Assembly (NCBI RefSeq): GCF_001692325.1
Contig: NZ_LXKN01000001.1
Coordinates: 372,001 to 436,000, forward strand
Direction: 5' to 3'
Source: Rhizobium sp. AC27/96
GTDB lineage: Bacteria; Pseudomonadota; Alphaproteobacteria; Rhizobiales; Rhizobiaceae
Length of the DNA stretch: 64,000 nt
Below, piece after piece: positions 7,497-16,273 of this stretch. Under the pieces are notes generated by a model. That model was not told the origin of the DNA and ran no database searches. It saw only the letters and a list, made by a program, of their open reading frames with translations. Numbering within the stretch: position 1 is the first letter of the stretch; each line of letters opens with the position of its first letter. Both the position numbers and the translations under genes were made by a program.

Positions 7497-9713
7497 ATGA
7501 TGCGGCAATACGAGCTTGTTGAGCGCGTGCAGAAATACAAGCCCGATGCCAACGAAGCTCTGCTCAACAAGGCCTATGTTTATGCCATGCAAAAGCATGG
7601 CCAGCAGAAGCGCGCCAGCGGCGATCCCTATATTTCCCATCCTCTCGAAGTTGCTGCCATTCTGACCGACATGCGTCTGGATGAGTCGACCATCGCAGTC
7701 GCTCTACTGCATGACACGATCGAGGATACGACGGCGACGCGTGCCGAGATCGACGAACTCTTCGGCGAGGATATCGGCCGTCTGGTCGAGGGCCTGACCA
7801 AGATCAAGAAGCTCGATCTCGTCACCAAGAAGGCCAAGCAGGCGGAAAACCTGCGCAAGCTGCTGCTTGCCATTTCCGACGATGTGCGTGTGCTCCTGGT
7901 GAAGCTCGCCGATCGCCTGCACAATATGCGCACCCTCGATCACATGTCGCCGGAAAAGCGGGCTCGCATTTCCGAGGAGACGATGGAGATCTATGCGCCG
8001 CTTGCCGGCCGCATGGGCATGCATGACATGCGCGAGGAACTGGAGGAGCTGTCCTTCCGCCACATCAATCCCGAAGCGCACGATACCGTCACCAAGCGCC
8101 TGGAAGAGCTGTCGCGGCGCAACGAAGGCCTGGTCAAGAAGATCGAGACGGAATTGCGCGATCTGCTTGTAGCCAACGGCCTTGCCAATGCAATGGTCAA
8201 GGGGCGGCTGAAGAGCCCTTATTCGGTCTTCCGCAAGATGCAGTCGAAGTCGCTGTCCTTCGAGCAGCTTTCTGACATTTACGGCTTCCGTCTTCTCGTC
8301 GATGACGTTCCGTCCTGCTATCGCGCGCTCGGCATCGTCCACACGCGCTGGCGCGTCGTCCCGGGCCGGTTCAAGGACTATATCTCGACGCCGAAGCAGA
8401 ATGACTACCGCTCCCTGCACACGACGATCGTTGGCCCCTCCAGCCAGCGCATCGAATTGCAGATCCGCACCAAGCGAATGCACGAGATCGCCGAATTCGG
8501 CATCGCCGCCCATACGCTCTACAAGGACGGCGCAAACGGTAATGGCGATGGCGAGCTGTTGTCGCGGGAGAGCAATGCCTATTCCTGGCTGCGTCACACC
8601 ATCGAGGCGCTGGCCGAAGGCGATAGCCCTGAAGAGTTCCTAGAGCATACGAAGCTCGAACTGTTCCAGGACCAGGTCTTCTGTTTCACGCCCAAGGGCA
8701 AGCTGATTGCCTTGCCGCGCGGCGCCACACCGATCGATTTTGCCTATGCCGTTCACACCAATATCGGCGACACCACGGTCGGCGCGAAGATCAACGGCCG
8801 CATCATGCCGCTGGTGACGCGCCTGACCAATGGCGACGAGGTCGAAATCATCCGCTCCGGCGTGCAGGTGCCGCCGGCCGCCTGGGAAGAGATTGTCGTG
8901 ACCGGCAAGGCGCGCGCCGCCATTCGCCGCGCCACCCGGCTTGCCATCCGCAAGCAATATGCCGGCCTTGGCCATCGCATTCTCGAACGCACGTTCGAGC
9001 GCGCCGGCAAGGTCTTCTCGCGGGATGCACTGAAGCCTGCCCTGCATCGTCTCGGCCAGAAGGATGTTGAGGACGCTATTGCTGCCGTCGGGCGAGGGGA
9101 GATGTCGTCGCTCGATGTGCTGCGCGCCGTCTATCCCGACCATCAGGACGAGCGCGTGACAGTCAAGCCCGCCGGCGATGAAGGCTGGTTCAACGTCCAC
9201 AGCGCCGCCGGCATGATCTTCAAGATCCCCGGCAAGAACAAGGCAGATCTCGTCGATGGCATAGAGGCGCCGCCGATCCGGGGTCTCGCAGCCAATGTCG
9301 AAGTGCACTTCGCCCCGACAGGCGCCGTCCCCGGCGATCGCATCGTCGGCATCATGGAAAAAGGCAAGGGGATTACCATATACCCCATTCAGTCGCCGAT
9401 CCTGCAGCGGTTCGACGACGAGCCGGAGCGCTGGATCGACGTTCGCTGGGATCTGGACGAGGCCAACAAGTCCCGTTTTGCCGCGCGTGTCCTGATCAAC
9501 GCGCTGAACGAGCCTGGCACGCTGGCCAAGGTGGCGCAGACAGTCGCCGATGTCGACGTCAATATCCGCATCCTCAATACCGTGCGCGTTGCCGCCGACT
9601 TCACCGAGATGGCGCTGGATGTCGAGGTCTGGGACCTGCGCCAGCTCAACCAGCTTCTGGTGCAGCTCAAGGAACTCGATTGCATCGCGACGGTGAAGCG
9701 GCTCTACGAATAA
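7497..9713 (+). CDS. rsh: Bifunctional (p)ppGpp synthetase/hydrolase (RelA/SpoT homologue)
   Basis: A 738-residue Rel/Spo enzyme that makes and degrades the stringent-response alarmone. The N-terminal HD hydrolase domain has SHPLEVAAIL and LLHDTIEDT (HD at residues 72-73) and KLADRLHNMRTL. The synthetase domain contains IYGFRLLVD and GRFKDYISTPK; this RxKD form (not the ExDD of RelA) marks the bifunctional Rel/SpoT class. A TGS domain (FTPKGKLIALPRGATPIDFAYAVH as its core region) and a C-terminal ACT domain (about 660-738) follow. Alphaproteobacteria usually have this one long enzyme. Two ATG codons in tandem (7497, 7500) can serve as start. Confidence 0.97.
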   Translation: MMRQYELVERVQKYKPDANEALLNKAYVYAMQKHGQQKRASGDPYISHPLEVAAILTDMRLDESTIAVALLHDTIEDTTATRAEIDELFGEDIGRLVEGLTKIKKLDLVTKKAKQAENLRKLLLAISDDVRVLLVKLADRLHNMRTLDHMSPEKRARISEETMEIYAPLAGRMGMHDMREELEELSFRHINPEAHDTVTKRLEELSRRNEGLVKKIETELRDLLVANGLANAMVKGRLKSPYSVFRKMQSKSLSFEQLSDIYGFRLLVDDVPSCYRALGIVHTRWRVVPGRFKDYISTPKQNDYRSLHTTIVGPSSQRIELQIRTKRMHEIAEFGIAAHTLYKDGANGNGDGELLSRESNAYSWLRHTIEALAEGDSPEEFLEHTKLELFQDQVFCFTPKGKLIALPRGATPIDFAYAVHTNIGDTTVGAKINGRIMPLVTRLTNGDEVEIIRSGVQVPPAAWEEIVVTGKARAAIRRATRLAIRKQYAGLGHRILERTFERAGKVFSRDALKPALHRLGQKDVEDAIAAVGRGEMSSLDVLRAVYPDHQDERVTVKPAGDEGWFNVHSAAGMIFKIPGKNKADLVDGIEAPPIRGLAANVEVHFAPTGAVPGDRIVGIMEKGKGITIYPIQSPILQRFDDEPERWIDVRWDLDEANKSRFAARVLINALNEPGTLAKVAQTVADVDVNIRILNTVRVAADFTEMALDVEVWDLRQLNQLLVQLKELDCIATVKRLYE

Positions 9714-9903
9714 AGGTACCGCTTTCGCCATCGATCCGGGCATGCTGCATATTTTGTGATCATTTTATGACCAAATTCGAGCGGCTTTCCGGATTGATAT
9801 GCATTGAGCGCATGGCTGTGTGTATTTTAGAGCGGTGGTAATTGGCCGCCGCCGAGCCTATCTTCTAGTCATCGAAGAAACGAAACAGAGATGAGAGAAG
9901 ACA

Positions 9904-10053
9904 ATGTTTAGCCCGATCAAGAAAATCGCCCGCGCCCTGCGTGTTCCGAGTGTTGAAGAACGCGAAATGGCTTACCTGAATGGTTCGCATGACCGTTTTG
10001 ACCTTGAGTATCGCCAGCGTCAGGTTGACCGCGGCCTGTTCCGCGTCCGTTAA
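9904..10053 (+). CDS. Very small protein, DUF3563-like
   Basis: A 49-codon ORF with TAA at 10051. The product starts MFSPIKKIARALRVPS and contains EREMAYLNGSHDRFDLEYRQ, ending RQVDRGLFRVR. The spacing of YL, D-x-x-DLE-x-R and the basic end resembles the short DUF3563 proteins of proteobacteria; I assign this from memory of the pattern, so the family call is tentative. It is preceded by GAGAGAAGACA, a plausible ribosome-binding site, and by 190 bases of non-coding DNA after rsh. The amphipathic, basic N-terminus could bind membrane or nucleic acid. Function is unknown. Confidence 0.72.
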   Translation: MFSPIKKIARALRVPSVEEREMAYLNGSHDRFDLEYRQRQVDRGLFRVR

Positions 10054-10081
10054 TCGCCGTTAATACTTTTACGACCAGGAG

Positions 10082-10102
10082 GGGCGCGTTGATATTGCGC
10101 CC
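10082..10102 (+). terminator. Weak hairpin after the 49-codon gene
   Basis: The stem GGGCGC / GCGCCC has a 9-base loop, 28 bases after the stop codon. There is no T-run, so it may only be an RNA 3' stabilising stem. Confidence 0.35.
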
Positions 10103-10274
10103 TTGGAGCTTCCCGATCTTGCGGGAATGCTTCCCGAAAACGGAAGAACGTTTCTCTTTCTGCTTCCTGAGCAGATGACGTTCCAAAAAAGGGCCGTAGT
10201 TGTGGTTCCTAATCAGTGCGTGAAATGCTTGGCCGGTCTTGTCATGACGGCCCCCAGTGCACTAGATAAGCCGC

Positions 10275-10862
10275 ATGCTATTTCGTCGCCGAAAACCACT
10301 GACACTGAAGGAAAAACTGCGGGAGCATCTTTGGCCCCGCAAGGGTTTCGTTCGTTCATTCCAATATTTTGGTAAGCGCCTCGTTCGTCTTGCAGCCTCG
10401 CCGCATTCGGTTGCAGCAGGCTTCGCCGCGGGCATCGTTGTGTCGTGGACACCTTTCATCGGCGTGCATTTCGTGATGGCGATCATCATCGCCTATTTGA
10501 TCGGTGGCAATGTCATTGCCTCCGCGCTCGGCTGTCTGGCAGCCGGCAATCCCATTACCTATCCCTTCATCTGGGCCTTCACCTGGGAAATCGGCCATCT
10601 GATCCTGGCGCGTGACAGCGGCGGGCAGGGCGGTGGCATCGATCTGCCGGCGCTCTGGCACAAGGGCGACCTCCTGCAAATTTGGGACCCGGTTTTGAAG
10701 CCGATGCTGATTGGCGGCATTCCGCCGGCAATCATTTCCGGCGTCATCGTCTATGCGCTCACTTATTATGGCGTGAAGACTTTCAAGACGCGCCGCAAGG
10801 AACGTTTGATGGAGCGTGCTCGTGAACGCCTGGCGCTTGTCGACAACGCATCGAGCGTTTGA
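10275..10862 (+). CDS. DUF2062 membrane protein
   Basis: A 195-residue protein. A basic N-terminus is followed by HSVAAGFAAGIVVSWTPFIGVH and AAGNPITYPFIWAFTWEIGH, the signature of DUF2062. It has about three membrane spans: residues near 55-80, 85-110 and a later one around 155-175 in IGGIPPAIISGVIVYALTYY. The C-terminus is a basic cytoplasmic tail rich in Arg. The biochemical role of the family is not established. It lies 40 bases upstream of acpS on the same strand and probably shares its transcript, an arrangement I recall as frequent in rhizobia. Confidence 0.87.
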   Translation: MLFRRRKPLTLKEKLREHLWPRKGFVRSFQYFGKRLVRLAASPHSVAAGFAAGIVVSWTPFIGVHFVMAIIIAYLIGGNVIASALGCLAAGNPITYPFIWAFTWEIGHLILARDSGGQGGGIDLPALWHKGDLLQIWDPVLKPMLIGGIPPAIISGVIVYALTYYGVKTFKTRRKERLMERARERLALVDNASSV

Positions 10863-10902
10863 CGAAGCCTGACTTCGCCCCGGCCGCCTGGAGGGCCTTC
10901 TA

Positions 10903-11307
10903 TTGATCATCGGGATAGGCAGCGATCTCATCGACATTCGCCGCGTCGAAAAGACGATGGAGCGCTTTGGTGCGCGGTTTACGGAGCGCTGTTTCACCGA
11001 CATCGAGCGCGCCAAGTCCGAGCGCCGCAAGAACAAGGCTGCGTCCTACGCCAAGCGCTTTGCCGCCAAGGAGGCCTGCTCCAAGGCACTGGGCACTGGT
11101 CTGGCGCAAGGCGTCTTCTGGCGCGACATGGGTGTTGTCAATCTGCCGAGCGGCAAGCCGACGATGCAGCTGACCGGAGGGGCGGCGGAACGACTCGCCT
11201 CCATGTTGCCGGCAAATCATCGCGCCGCCATTCATTTGACGATAACTGATGATTTTCCTCTTGCTCAGGCATTTGTGATCATCGAGGCTCTACCGATGGA
11301 CGGCTGA
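10903..11307 (+). CDS. acpS: Holo-[acyl-carrier-protein] synthase
   Basis: A 134-residue enzyme that transfers the 4'-phosphopantetheine arm from CoA to apo-ACP. It begins [16 protein letters not shown], carrying the Mg-binding Asp8 of the family, and has the second motif [15 protein letters not shown] with its Glu. The start codon is TTG at 10903, with GGAGGGCC about 7-12 bases upstream; no ATG or GTG fits the conserved N-terminus. It is first in a cluster with lepB, rnc and era, a very common alphaproteobacterial order. A rare start codon may keep expression low. Confidence 0.96.
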   Translation: MIIGIGSDLIDIRRVEKTMERFGARFTERCFTDIERAKSERRKNKAASYAKRFAAKEACSKALGTGLAQGVFWRDMGVVNLPSGKPTMQLTGGAAERLASMLPANHRAAIHLTITDDFPLAQAFVIIEALPMDG

Positions 11308-11422
11308 ATCGCCGTCAGATGCCGCTTTTGGCACCGGCGCCATTGCCGCCGTGATTTGAAGCGAGTAGAGAAGGCCTGAATGCAAGTTGCGCCGGTGGGG
11401 TGCGAAAAAGGAATAAGACTGC

Positions 11423-12169
11423 GTGTCCGAGAAAGCCGTAAAACAGCAGAATGCTCTGTGGGAAAATATCAAGGTCATCGTTCAGGCACTCCTCCTGGCC
11501 ATGATCATCCGCACGGTTCTATTTCAGCCATTCACCATTCCGTCCGGCTCGATGATGCCGACGCTCCTGGTCGGCGACTATATCTTCGTCAACAAGTTCG
11601 CCTACGGTTATTCGAAATATTCGCTGCCGTTCTCGCCGGACCTGTTCAACGGCCGGATCTTCGGCAGCGAGCCGAAGCGCGGCGATGTCGTGGTGTTCCG
11701 CTTCCCGCCAAATCCTGATGTCGACTACATCAAGCGCGTCATCGGTCTCCCCGGCGACCGTATCCAGGTGAAGAACGATATTCTCTATATCAATGGTCAG
11801 GCCGTACCGCGCGAACCGCATGGCACCTTCGCTTCGGATTATAGCCAGGAACCGGGTGACAACATCGCAGTCTACAGCGAGCGCTTGGCGGATACGGGCA
11901 AGGTCTACGACACGCTGGATCTGTCGCCGAATTCGCGTGGGGATAACACCCAGGAATATGTCGTGCCGGCAGATCACTATTTCATGATGGGCGATAATCG
12001 CGACAATTCCGACGACAGTCGTTTCGACGTCGGTTATGTGCCGGCTGAGAACCTTATCGGCCGTGCCAGCATCATCTTCTTCTCGCTCGGCCACGACACG
12101 TCGTTCCGGGAAGTCTGGAAATGGCCGACCAACATGCGTTGGGATCGCCTCTTCAAGGTTGTCGAATGA
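11423..12169 (+). CDS. lepB: Signal peptidase I
   Basis: A 248-residue membrane serine protease that removes signal peptides from Sec and Tat substrates. One N-terminal transmembrane segment (about residues 16-33) precedes the catalytic motif PSGSMMPTL, with the nucleophile at Ser43. The general-base lysine is Lys104 in KRVIGLPGD. The late GDNRDNSDDSR box is also present. The start is GTG at 11423; no in-frame ATG is suitable. The stop overlaps the rnc start codon (ATGA at 12166-12169), so the two are probably translationally coupled. Confidence 0.97.
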   Translation: MSEKAVKQQNALWENIKVIVQALLLAMIIRTVLFQPFTIPSGSMMPTLLVGDYIFVNKFAYGYSKYSLPFSPDLFNGRIFGSEPKRGDVVVFRFPPNPDVDYIKRVIGLPGDRIQVKNDILYINGQAVPREPHGTFASDYSQEPGDNIAVYSERLADTGKVYDTLDLSPNSRGDNTQEYVVPADHYFMMGDNRDNSDDSRFDVGYVPAENLIGRASIIFFSLGHDTSFREVWKWPTNMRWDRLFKVVE

Positions 12170-12885
12170 CGAAAGTGCCGACGCTCTCGCAGGCGGATCG
12201 TAGCAAACTCGAATCTGCGATAGGCTACGAATTCGTCGAGAAGGATCGTCTCGATTGGGCGCTGACGCATGCCAGCGCCCGCACCAACAAGACGGATAAT
12301 TACGAACGGCTGGAATTTCTCGGTGACAGGGTTCTCGGCCTGTGCATTGCCGAACTGCTGTTCAGAACCTTTACGACGGCGACGGAAGGTGAGCTTTCGG
12401 TGCGCCTGAACCAGTTGGTCAGCGCCGACACCTGCGCTGAAGTTGCCGACGAGATGCAGCTGCACCTCTATATCCGCACTGGCGCCGACGTGAAGAAGCT
12501 AACCGGCAAACGCATGCTCAATGTACGTGCCGATGTTGTCGAAAGCCTGATTGCGGCAATCTATCTGGATGGCGGCCTCGAAGTGGCCCGCAAGTTCATT
12601 TTGCGCTATTGGGAGCGTCGCGCCGTTCGGCCTGATGGCGCAAGACGCGATGCCAAGACGGAATTGCAGGAATGGGCGCATGCGAAATTCGGCGTTACCC
12701 CGGTCTACAGGGTTGATGATCGCAGCGGACCGGATCATGATCCCCGCTTCACGGTAACCGTGGAAGTGGCGGGAACGGTGCCTGAGACAGGAATTGATCG
12801 CTCCAAACGCGCAGCCGAGCAGGTTGCGGCGACGCGGATATTGGAACGAGAAGGTATATGGCAGCCTCAGTCAACTGAGAAATGA
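12166..12885 (+). CDS. rnc: Ribonuclease III
   Basis: A 239-residue double-strand-specific RNase. It starts at the ATG that overlaps the lepB stop; an in-frame ATG further upstream (12121) would lie wholly inside lepB and was rejected. The catalytic signature NYERLEFLGDRVLGL (residues 45-59, with Glu50 and Asp54) is followed by a C-terminal dsRNA-binding domain from DAKTELQEWAHAKFG to the AAEQVAATRILE helix. It processes rRNA precursors and degrades sRNA-mRNA duplexes. Clustering with lepB and era is conserved across bacteria. Confidence 0.97.
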   Translation: MTKVPTLSQADRSKLESAIGYEFVEKDRLDWALTHASARTNKTDNYERLEFLGDRVLGLCIAELLFRTFTTATEGELSVRLNQLVSADTCAEVADEMQLHLYIRTGADVKKLTGKRMLNVRADVVESLIAAIYLDGGLEVARKFILRYWERRAVRPDGARRDAKTELQEWAHAKFGVTPVYRVDDRSGPDHDPRFTVTVEVAGTVPETGIDRSKRAAEQVAATRILEREGIWQPQSTEK

Positions 12886-12907
12886 CTGCCTGGAAACGAC
12901 GGAAAAG

Positions 12908-13852
12908 ATGACCAATCAAGAAGACACGCCCACCGATGACGGTGCGGCTGAACACATCGGCCCAACCCATTCAGGCTTCGTGGCCCTCATCGGCCCGACC
13001 AATGCCGGCAAGTCGACGTTGCTCAACCGCCTCGTGGGCGCAAAGGTTTCCATCGTCAGCCACAAGGTGCAGACCACACGCGCGATCGTGCGCGGGATTG
13101 CCACCCACAATAACGCGCAGATCGTGTTCATGGACACGCCCGGCATCTTCAAGCCGCGCCGCCGTCTCGACCGCGCCATGGTGACGTCTGCCTGGGGCGG
13201 TGCCAAGGATGCCGATCTCATCATGCTGCTGATCGACAGCGAGCGCGGATTACGTGGCGATGCCGAAGCCATTCTCGAAGGGTTGAAGGAGGTCTTTCAG
13301 CCGAAAATCCTCGTCCTCAACAAGATCGACCGTGTCCGCCGCGAAGATCTGCTGGCGCTGGCCGCTGCCGCCAACGAGAAGATCGAATTCACACAGACCT
13401 TCATGGTATCGGCCGAAAACGGCTCCGGTTGCGATGATGTGATGGATTATCTGGCAAAGACCTTGCCGGAGGGGCCTTGGTATTATCCGGAAGACCAGAT
13501 TTCCGATCTGCCGATGCGTCAGCTCGCCGCCGAAATCACCCGCGAAAAGCTGTTTCTTCGCCTGCATCAGGAACTTCCCTACTCCTCGCATGTTGAGACG
13601 GAGAAGTGGGAAGAGCGCAAGGACGGCTCTGTTCGCATCGAACAGGTGATCTATGTCGAGCGCGAAAGTCAGAAGAAGATTGCGCTGGGCAAGGGAGGCG
13701 AGGCGATCAAGTCGATCTCGACCGCATCGCGCAAGGAACTCTCGGAGATCCTCGAGCAGCCCGTACATCTCTTCCTTTTCGTCAAGGTACGCGAGAATTG
13801 GGGAGATGATCCCGAACGCTTCCGGGAGATGGGGCTCGAATTCCCGCGTTGA
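12908..13852 (+). CDS. era: GTPase Era
   Basis: A 314-residue essential GTPase that binds the 3' end of 16S rRNA during 30S maturation. It has the G1 motif GPTNAGKST (residues 29-37), a G2 Thr region (QTTRAIVRG), G3 DTPGIF, G4 NKID, and a C-terminal KH domain around VERESQKKIALGKGGEAIK. ATG 12908 lies 22 bases after rnc; longer in-frame starts run back into rnc and were rejected. Residues 1-20 are a polar, variable extension. It closes the acpS-lepB-rnc-era run. Confidence 0.97.
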   Translation: MTNQEDTPTDDGAAEHIGPTHSGFVALIGPTNAGKSTLLNRLVGAKVSIVSHKVQTTRAIVRGIATHNNAQIVFMDTPGIFKPRRRLDRAMVTSAWGGAKDADLIMLLIDSERGLRGDAEAILEGLKEVFQPKILVLNKIDRVRREDLLALAAAANEKIEFTQTFMVSAENGSGCDDVMDYLAKTLPEGPWYYPEDQISDLPMRQLAAEITREKLFLRLHQELPYSSHVETEKWEERKDGSVRIEQVIYVERESQKKIALGKGGEAIKSISTASRKELSEILEQPVHLFLFVKVRENWGDDPERFREMGLEFPR

Positions 13853-13937
13853 TGGAACTTTGATCCGCTGAGCGCTTTATATTGCAGCAGTTTAGCGGGC
13901 GCGTCGCCTGGGCTGAAGCAACTCAGGGGAGCGTTTC

Positions 13938-14690
13938 ATGGCGAGTGCCGCGGCGATGCATGGGCAGCGAACCTCTTGCCAGGAATGTCCGTTGAGATCG
14001 CTCCCGAGCTTCCGGGAATTCGAGCGCGATGAACTGAGTTTCATCAGCCGCTTCAAGAAGGGCGAACTCCTTGTCGACGCCGGCGCCACGATTTTCCTGG
14101 AGGGCGCGCATAGCGCCCATCTCTTCACCATCCTGTCCGGCTGGGGCTTTCGCTACAAGACGCTCGAGGACGGGCGCCGGCAGATCCTCAACTATGTGAT
14201 GCCGGGCGATCTCATTGGATTGCAAGGCTCGATCATGGGTGAGATGCAGCACTCCACCGAGGCACTGTCGCCAATCTCGCTCTGTGTTTTCGAGCGTGCG
14301 GAATTGATGACGCTTTACAATTCCCACCCTTCGCTTGCCTTCGATCTCACATGGATTGCAGCTCGGGAAGAGCGGATACTGGATGAGCATCTGCTGAGCA
14401 TCGGGCGCCGGTCGGCAATCGAGCGAGCAGCCTATTTGATCGCATACCTTTATCAACGCGCCAGCGGCCTTCACCTGTTCAACGGCAGCAAGGTCATCCC
14501 GATCACGCAGCAGCATGTTGCCGATACGCTCGGCCTCTCCGTCGTCCATACCAATAAGACACTGAAAAAGCTGGCGGAACGCGGATTGATCGCCTGGCAG
14601 GAGCGTGGCTGCAAGGTTCTCGACGCGCAAAAACTCGCCGAGGTCGCAGATTGGGGCGGTCTTGATTCGGGAAGCCGACCCTTCATCTGA
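13938..14690 (+). CDS. Crp/Fnr-family transcription regulator
   Basis: A 250-residue protein with an N-terminal cyclic-nucleotide-binding-like beta-roll (about 30-140: GATIFLEGAHSAHLFTILSG and VMPGDLIGLQG), a dimerisation helix, and a C-terminal winged helix (ITQQHVADTLGLS with VHTNKTLKKLAERGLI as recognition region). Near the N-terminus is TSCQECPLR, a C-x2-C pair; the four-cysteine [4Fe-4S] pattern of true FNR is not complete, so oxygen sensing is not supported. The effector and targets are unknown. It sits between era and recO, with an 85-base gap after era. Confidence 0.9.
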   Translation: MASAAAMHGQRTSCQECPLRSLPSFREFERDELSFISRFKKGELLVDAGATIFLEGAHSAHLFTILSGWGFRYKTLEDGRRQILNYVMPGDLIGLQGSIMGEMQHSTEALSPISLCVFERAELMTLYNSHPSLAFDLTWIAAREERILDEHLLSIGRRSAIERAAYLIAYLYQRASGLHLFNGSKVIPITQQHVADTLGLSVVHTNKTLKKLAERGLIAWQERGCKVLDAQKLAEVADWGGLDSGSRPFI

Positions 14691-15021
14691 CCACAATTCA
14701 TATTGACGGTAGTATGTCTTTTTTAAATGCTGGTACCAACTGTATCAGCATAGATTACTGTCATGGTCACTTTTCGACCAGTTTCACCTTTTACTAACCC
14801 CGGCGTCAAAAGCGATTGGAGCATTTTGACCAGCCCATAGTACCGCACTGCAAAAAGTGCGAAGCGGTTTGGAGGCGAGGTCATGTTGCAAGAGACTGAG
14901 CCGGCATGGATGGTTGCGACCATCCACAAAATACGGGCCGATGATTGGTGCCGGAGGGATAGATGTGGGACTTGGTTACGGGCAGGATTGCTTGGTGCGG
15001 GCGTGCAGGGATGGCGTTGAG
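14691..15021. other. Intergenic region with a degenerate RIME fragment
   Basis: These 331 bases lie between the Crp-like gene and the response regulator. Bases 14852-14870 (AAAAAGTGCGAAGCGGTTT) match an internal block of the RIME-like repeats at 18 of 19 positions. The preceding GGAGCATTTT is a poorer match to the repeat end. An open frame runs from 14857 into the response regulator, but its N-terminal residues look non-native. No other structure is seen. Confidence 0.5.
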
Positions 15022-15393
15022 ATGACGTCGCAGCGCGTTCTTATTCTTGAAGACAATCTCATTATTGCCATGGAAGCGGAGGAAATACTGCACCTCGTGG
15101 GGATCGAGCAGGTGGAGATTGCCTCGAATCTGGAACAGGCCGTTAACGCCATTCATTCCGATAGTTATGATTTCGCGATGTTGGACGTCAATCTCGGAGA
15201 GTCGACAAGTTTCGGCTTTGCCCGGCTGCTCGCTGAGCGCGGCATCGCCTTCGGTTTCGTCAGCGGTTATTCCGATACGCTCGATTTCCCGCCGGATCTG
15301 CGGCATGTGCCGCTTCTGAACAAGCCTTTCGACGAGCAGTCCATGCGCCTCTTCATCAAGATGCTGGCGGCAGGCGGCACTTCCGCCATGTGA
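15022..15393 (+). CDS. Single-domain response regulator (receiver only)
   Basis: A 123-residue CheY-like receiver with no output domain. Conserved sites are the acidic pair E10-D11 in LILEDN, the phospho-acceptor Asp55 in [10 protein letters not shown], Ser81 in FVSGYSD (at the usual Thr/Ser switch) and Lys101 in LLNKPFDE. All residues needed for phosphorylation are present. Stand-alone receivers act in phosphorelays or by binding a partner. No histidine kinase lies nearby, so the partner is unknown. An in-frame start at 14857 would add 55 residues unlike any receiver and was rejected. The stop is followed after 59 bases by recO. Confidence 0.88.
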   Translation: MTSQRVLILEDNLIIAMEAEEILHLVGIEQVEIASNLEQAVNAIHSDSYDFAMLDVNLGESTSFGFARLLAERGIAFGFVSGYSDTLDFPPDLRHVPLLNKPFDEQSMRLFIKMLAAGGTSAM

Positions 15394-15452
15394 CAGCCGC
15401 GGCCATTTGCCCTAAACTCGAATCGAGACATTCTTCCGGGGCAGATCAGCCG

Positions 15453-16232
15453 ATGCAGTGGCAAGACCATGCGATTATTTTGGGCGTCAAGCGCCTCGGC
15501 GAGACGAGCGTCGTCGCCGAGGTGATGACGCGCGCCCGTGGTCGTCATATGGGCCTGGTGCGAGGGGGGCGATCTCGCGCCATGCAGCCGGTGCTGCAGG
15601 CGGGAAACTTGGTCGAAGTCACCTGGCGGGCAAGGCTGCATGAGCATCTCGGCGAATTCCGCATGGAGCCGGTCGCGCTGAGAGCCGCACGCCTGATGGA
15701 GACCGCGACAGCCGTCTATGGTGTACAGGCGATGGGCGCGCTTCTGCGGCTGTTGCCGGAGCGTGATCCGCACCCACATCTCTATGACGCGCTCGATGTG
15801 ATCCTCGAAAACCTGCAGAATCCCACCGATGCCGGCGAGCTTTTCGTGCGCTTCGAACTGGCTGTCTTGAACGATCTCGGTTTCGGCCTCGATCTGACCG
15901 AATGCGCCGCGACCGGCATCCGCGAGGACCTGGCATTCGTTTCCCCGAAGACTGGCCGTGCCGTCTGCCGTGCGGCTGGTCTGCCATGGGCCGACAAGAT
16001 GCTGACGCTACCGCCGTTTCTGGCGGCCGGAGCGGTGGTCGCGGCAGACAGCGAAAGCCTGGCCGCGGCCTTCCGCCTGACTGGCTTCTTTCTGCATCGC
16101 CATGTCTATGAGCCGCGCGGCATAGAGATAGCCGCCGCGCGCGAAGGCTTTATTCAGGCGGCGATGAAGGCTATTGCGGTCACTTCATTGGACAGCCGTA
16201 TGGTTTCGCCCGGCCTTGTCGCCGAAGGCTGA
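15453..16232 (+). CDS. recO: DNA repair protein RecO
   Basis: A 259-residue protein of the RecFOR pathway that loads RecA onto SSB-coated single-stranded DNA. The N-terminal OB-fold contains [19 protein letters not shown] and the [16 protein letters not shown] segment. The helical C-terminal part has the [22 protein letters not shown] block. The usual zinc cysteines are incomplete, as in many alphaproteobacterial RecO proteins. ATG 15453 gives the family-typical start. Location just after the acpS-era region is common in Rhizobiales. Confidence 0.95.
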   Translation: MQWQDHAIILGVKRLGETSVVAEVMTRARGRHMGLVRGGRSRAMQPVLQAGNLVEVTWRARLHEHLGEFRMEPVALRAARLMETATAVYGVQAMGALLRLLPERDPHPHLYDALDVILENLQNPTDAGELFVRFELAVLNDLGFGLDLTECAATGIREDLAFVSPKTGRAVCRAAGLPWADKMLTLPPFLAAGAVVAADSESLAAAFRLTGFFLHRHVYEPRGIEIAAAREGFIQAAMKAIAVTSLDSRMVSPGLVAEG

Positions 16233-16273
16233 CAAGGCGAACGCAAGCCGCTTCAAGGAACATACGTTGATCG

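Noticed and set aside
8640..9743. A 367-codon minus-strand frame inside rsh
   Set aside because: It lies opposite the TGS and ACT domains of rsh and has no recognisable motifs.
10103..10375. A 90-codon frame overlapping the start of the DUF2062 gene
   Set aside because: It shares DNA with the well-supported DUF2062 start in another frame and has no family pattern.
14857..15021. A 55-residue N-terminal extension of the response regulator
   Set aside because: The residues are Arg/Cys-rich and unlike any receiver; the ATG at 15022 begins exactly at the receiver fold, and the extension overlaps a repeat fragment.
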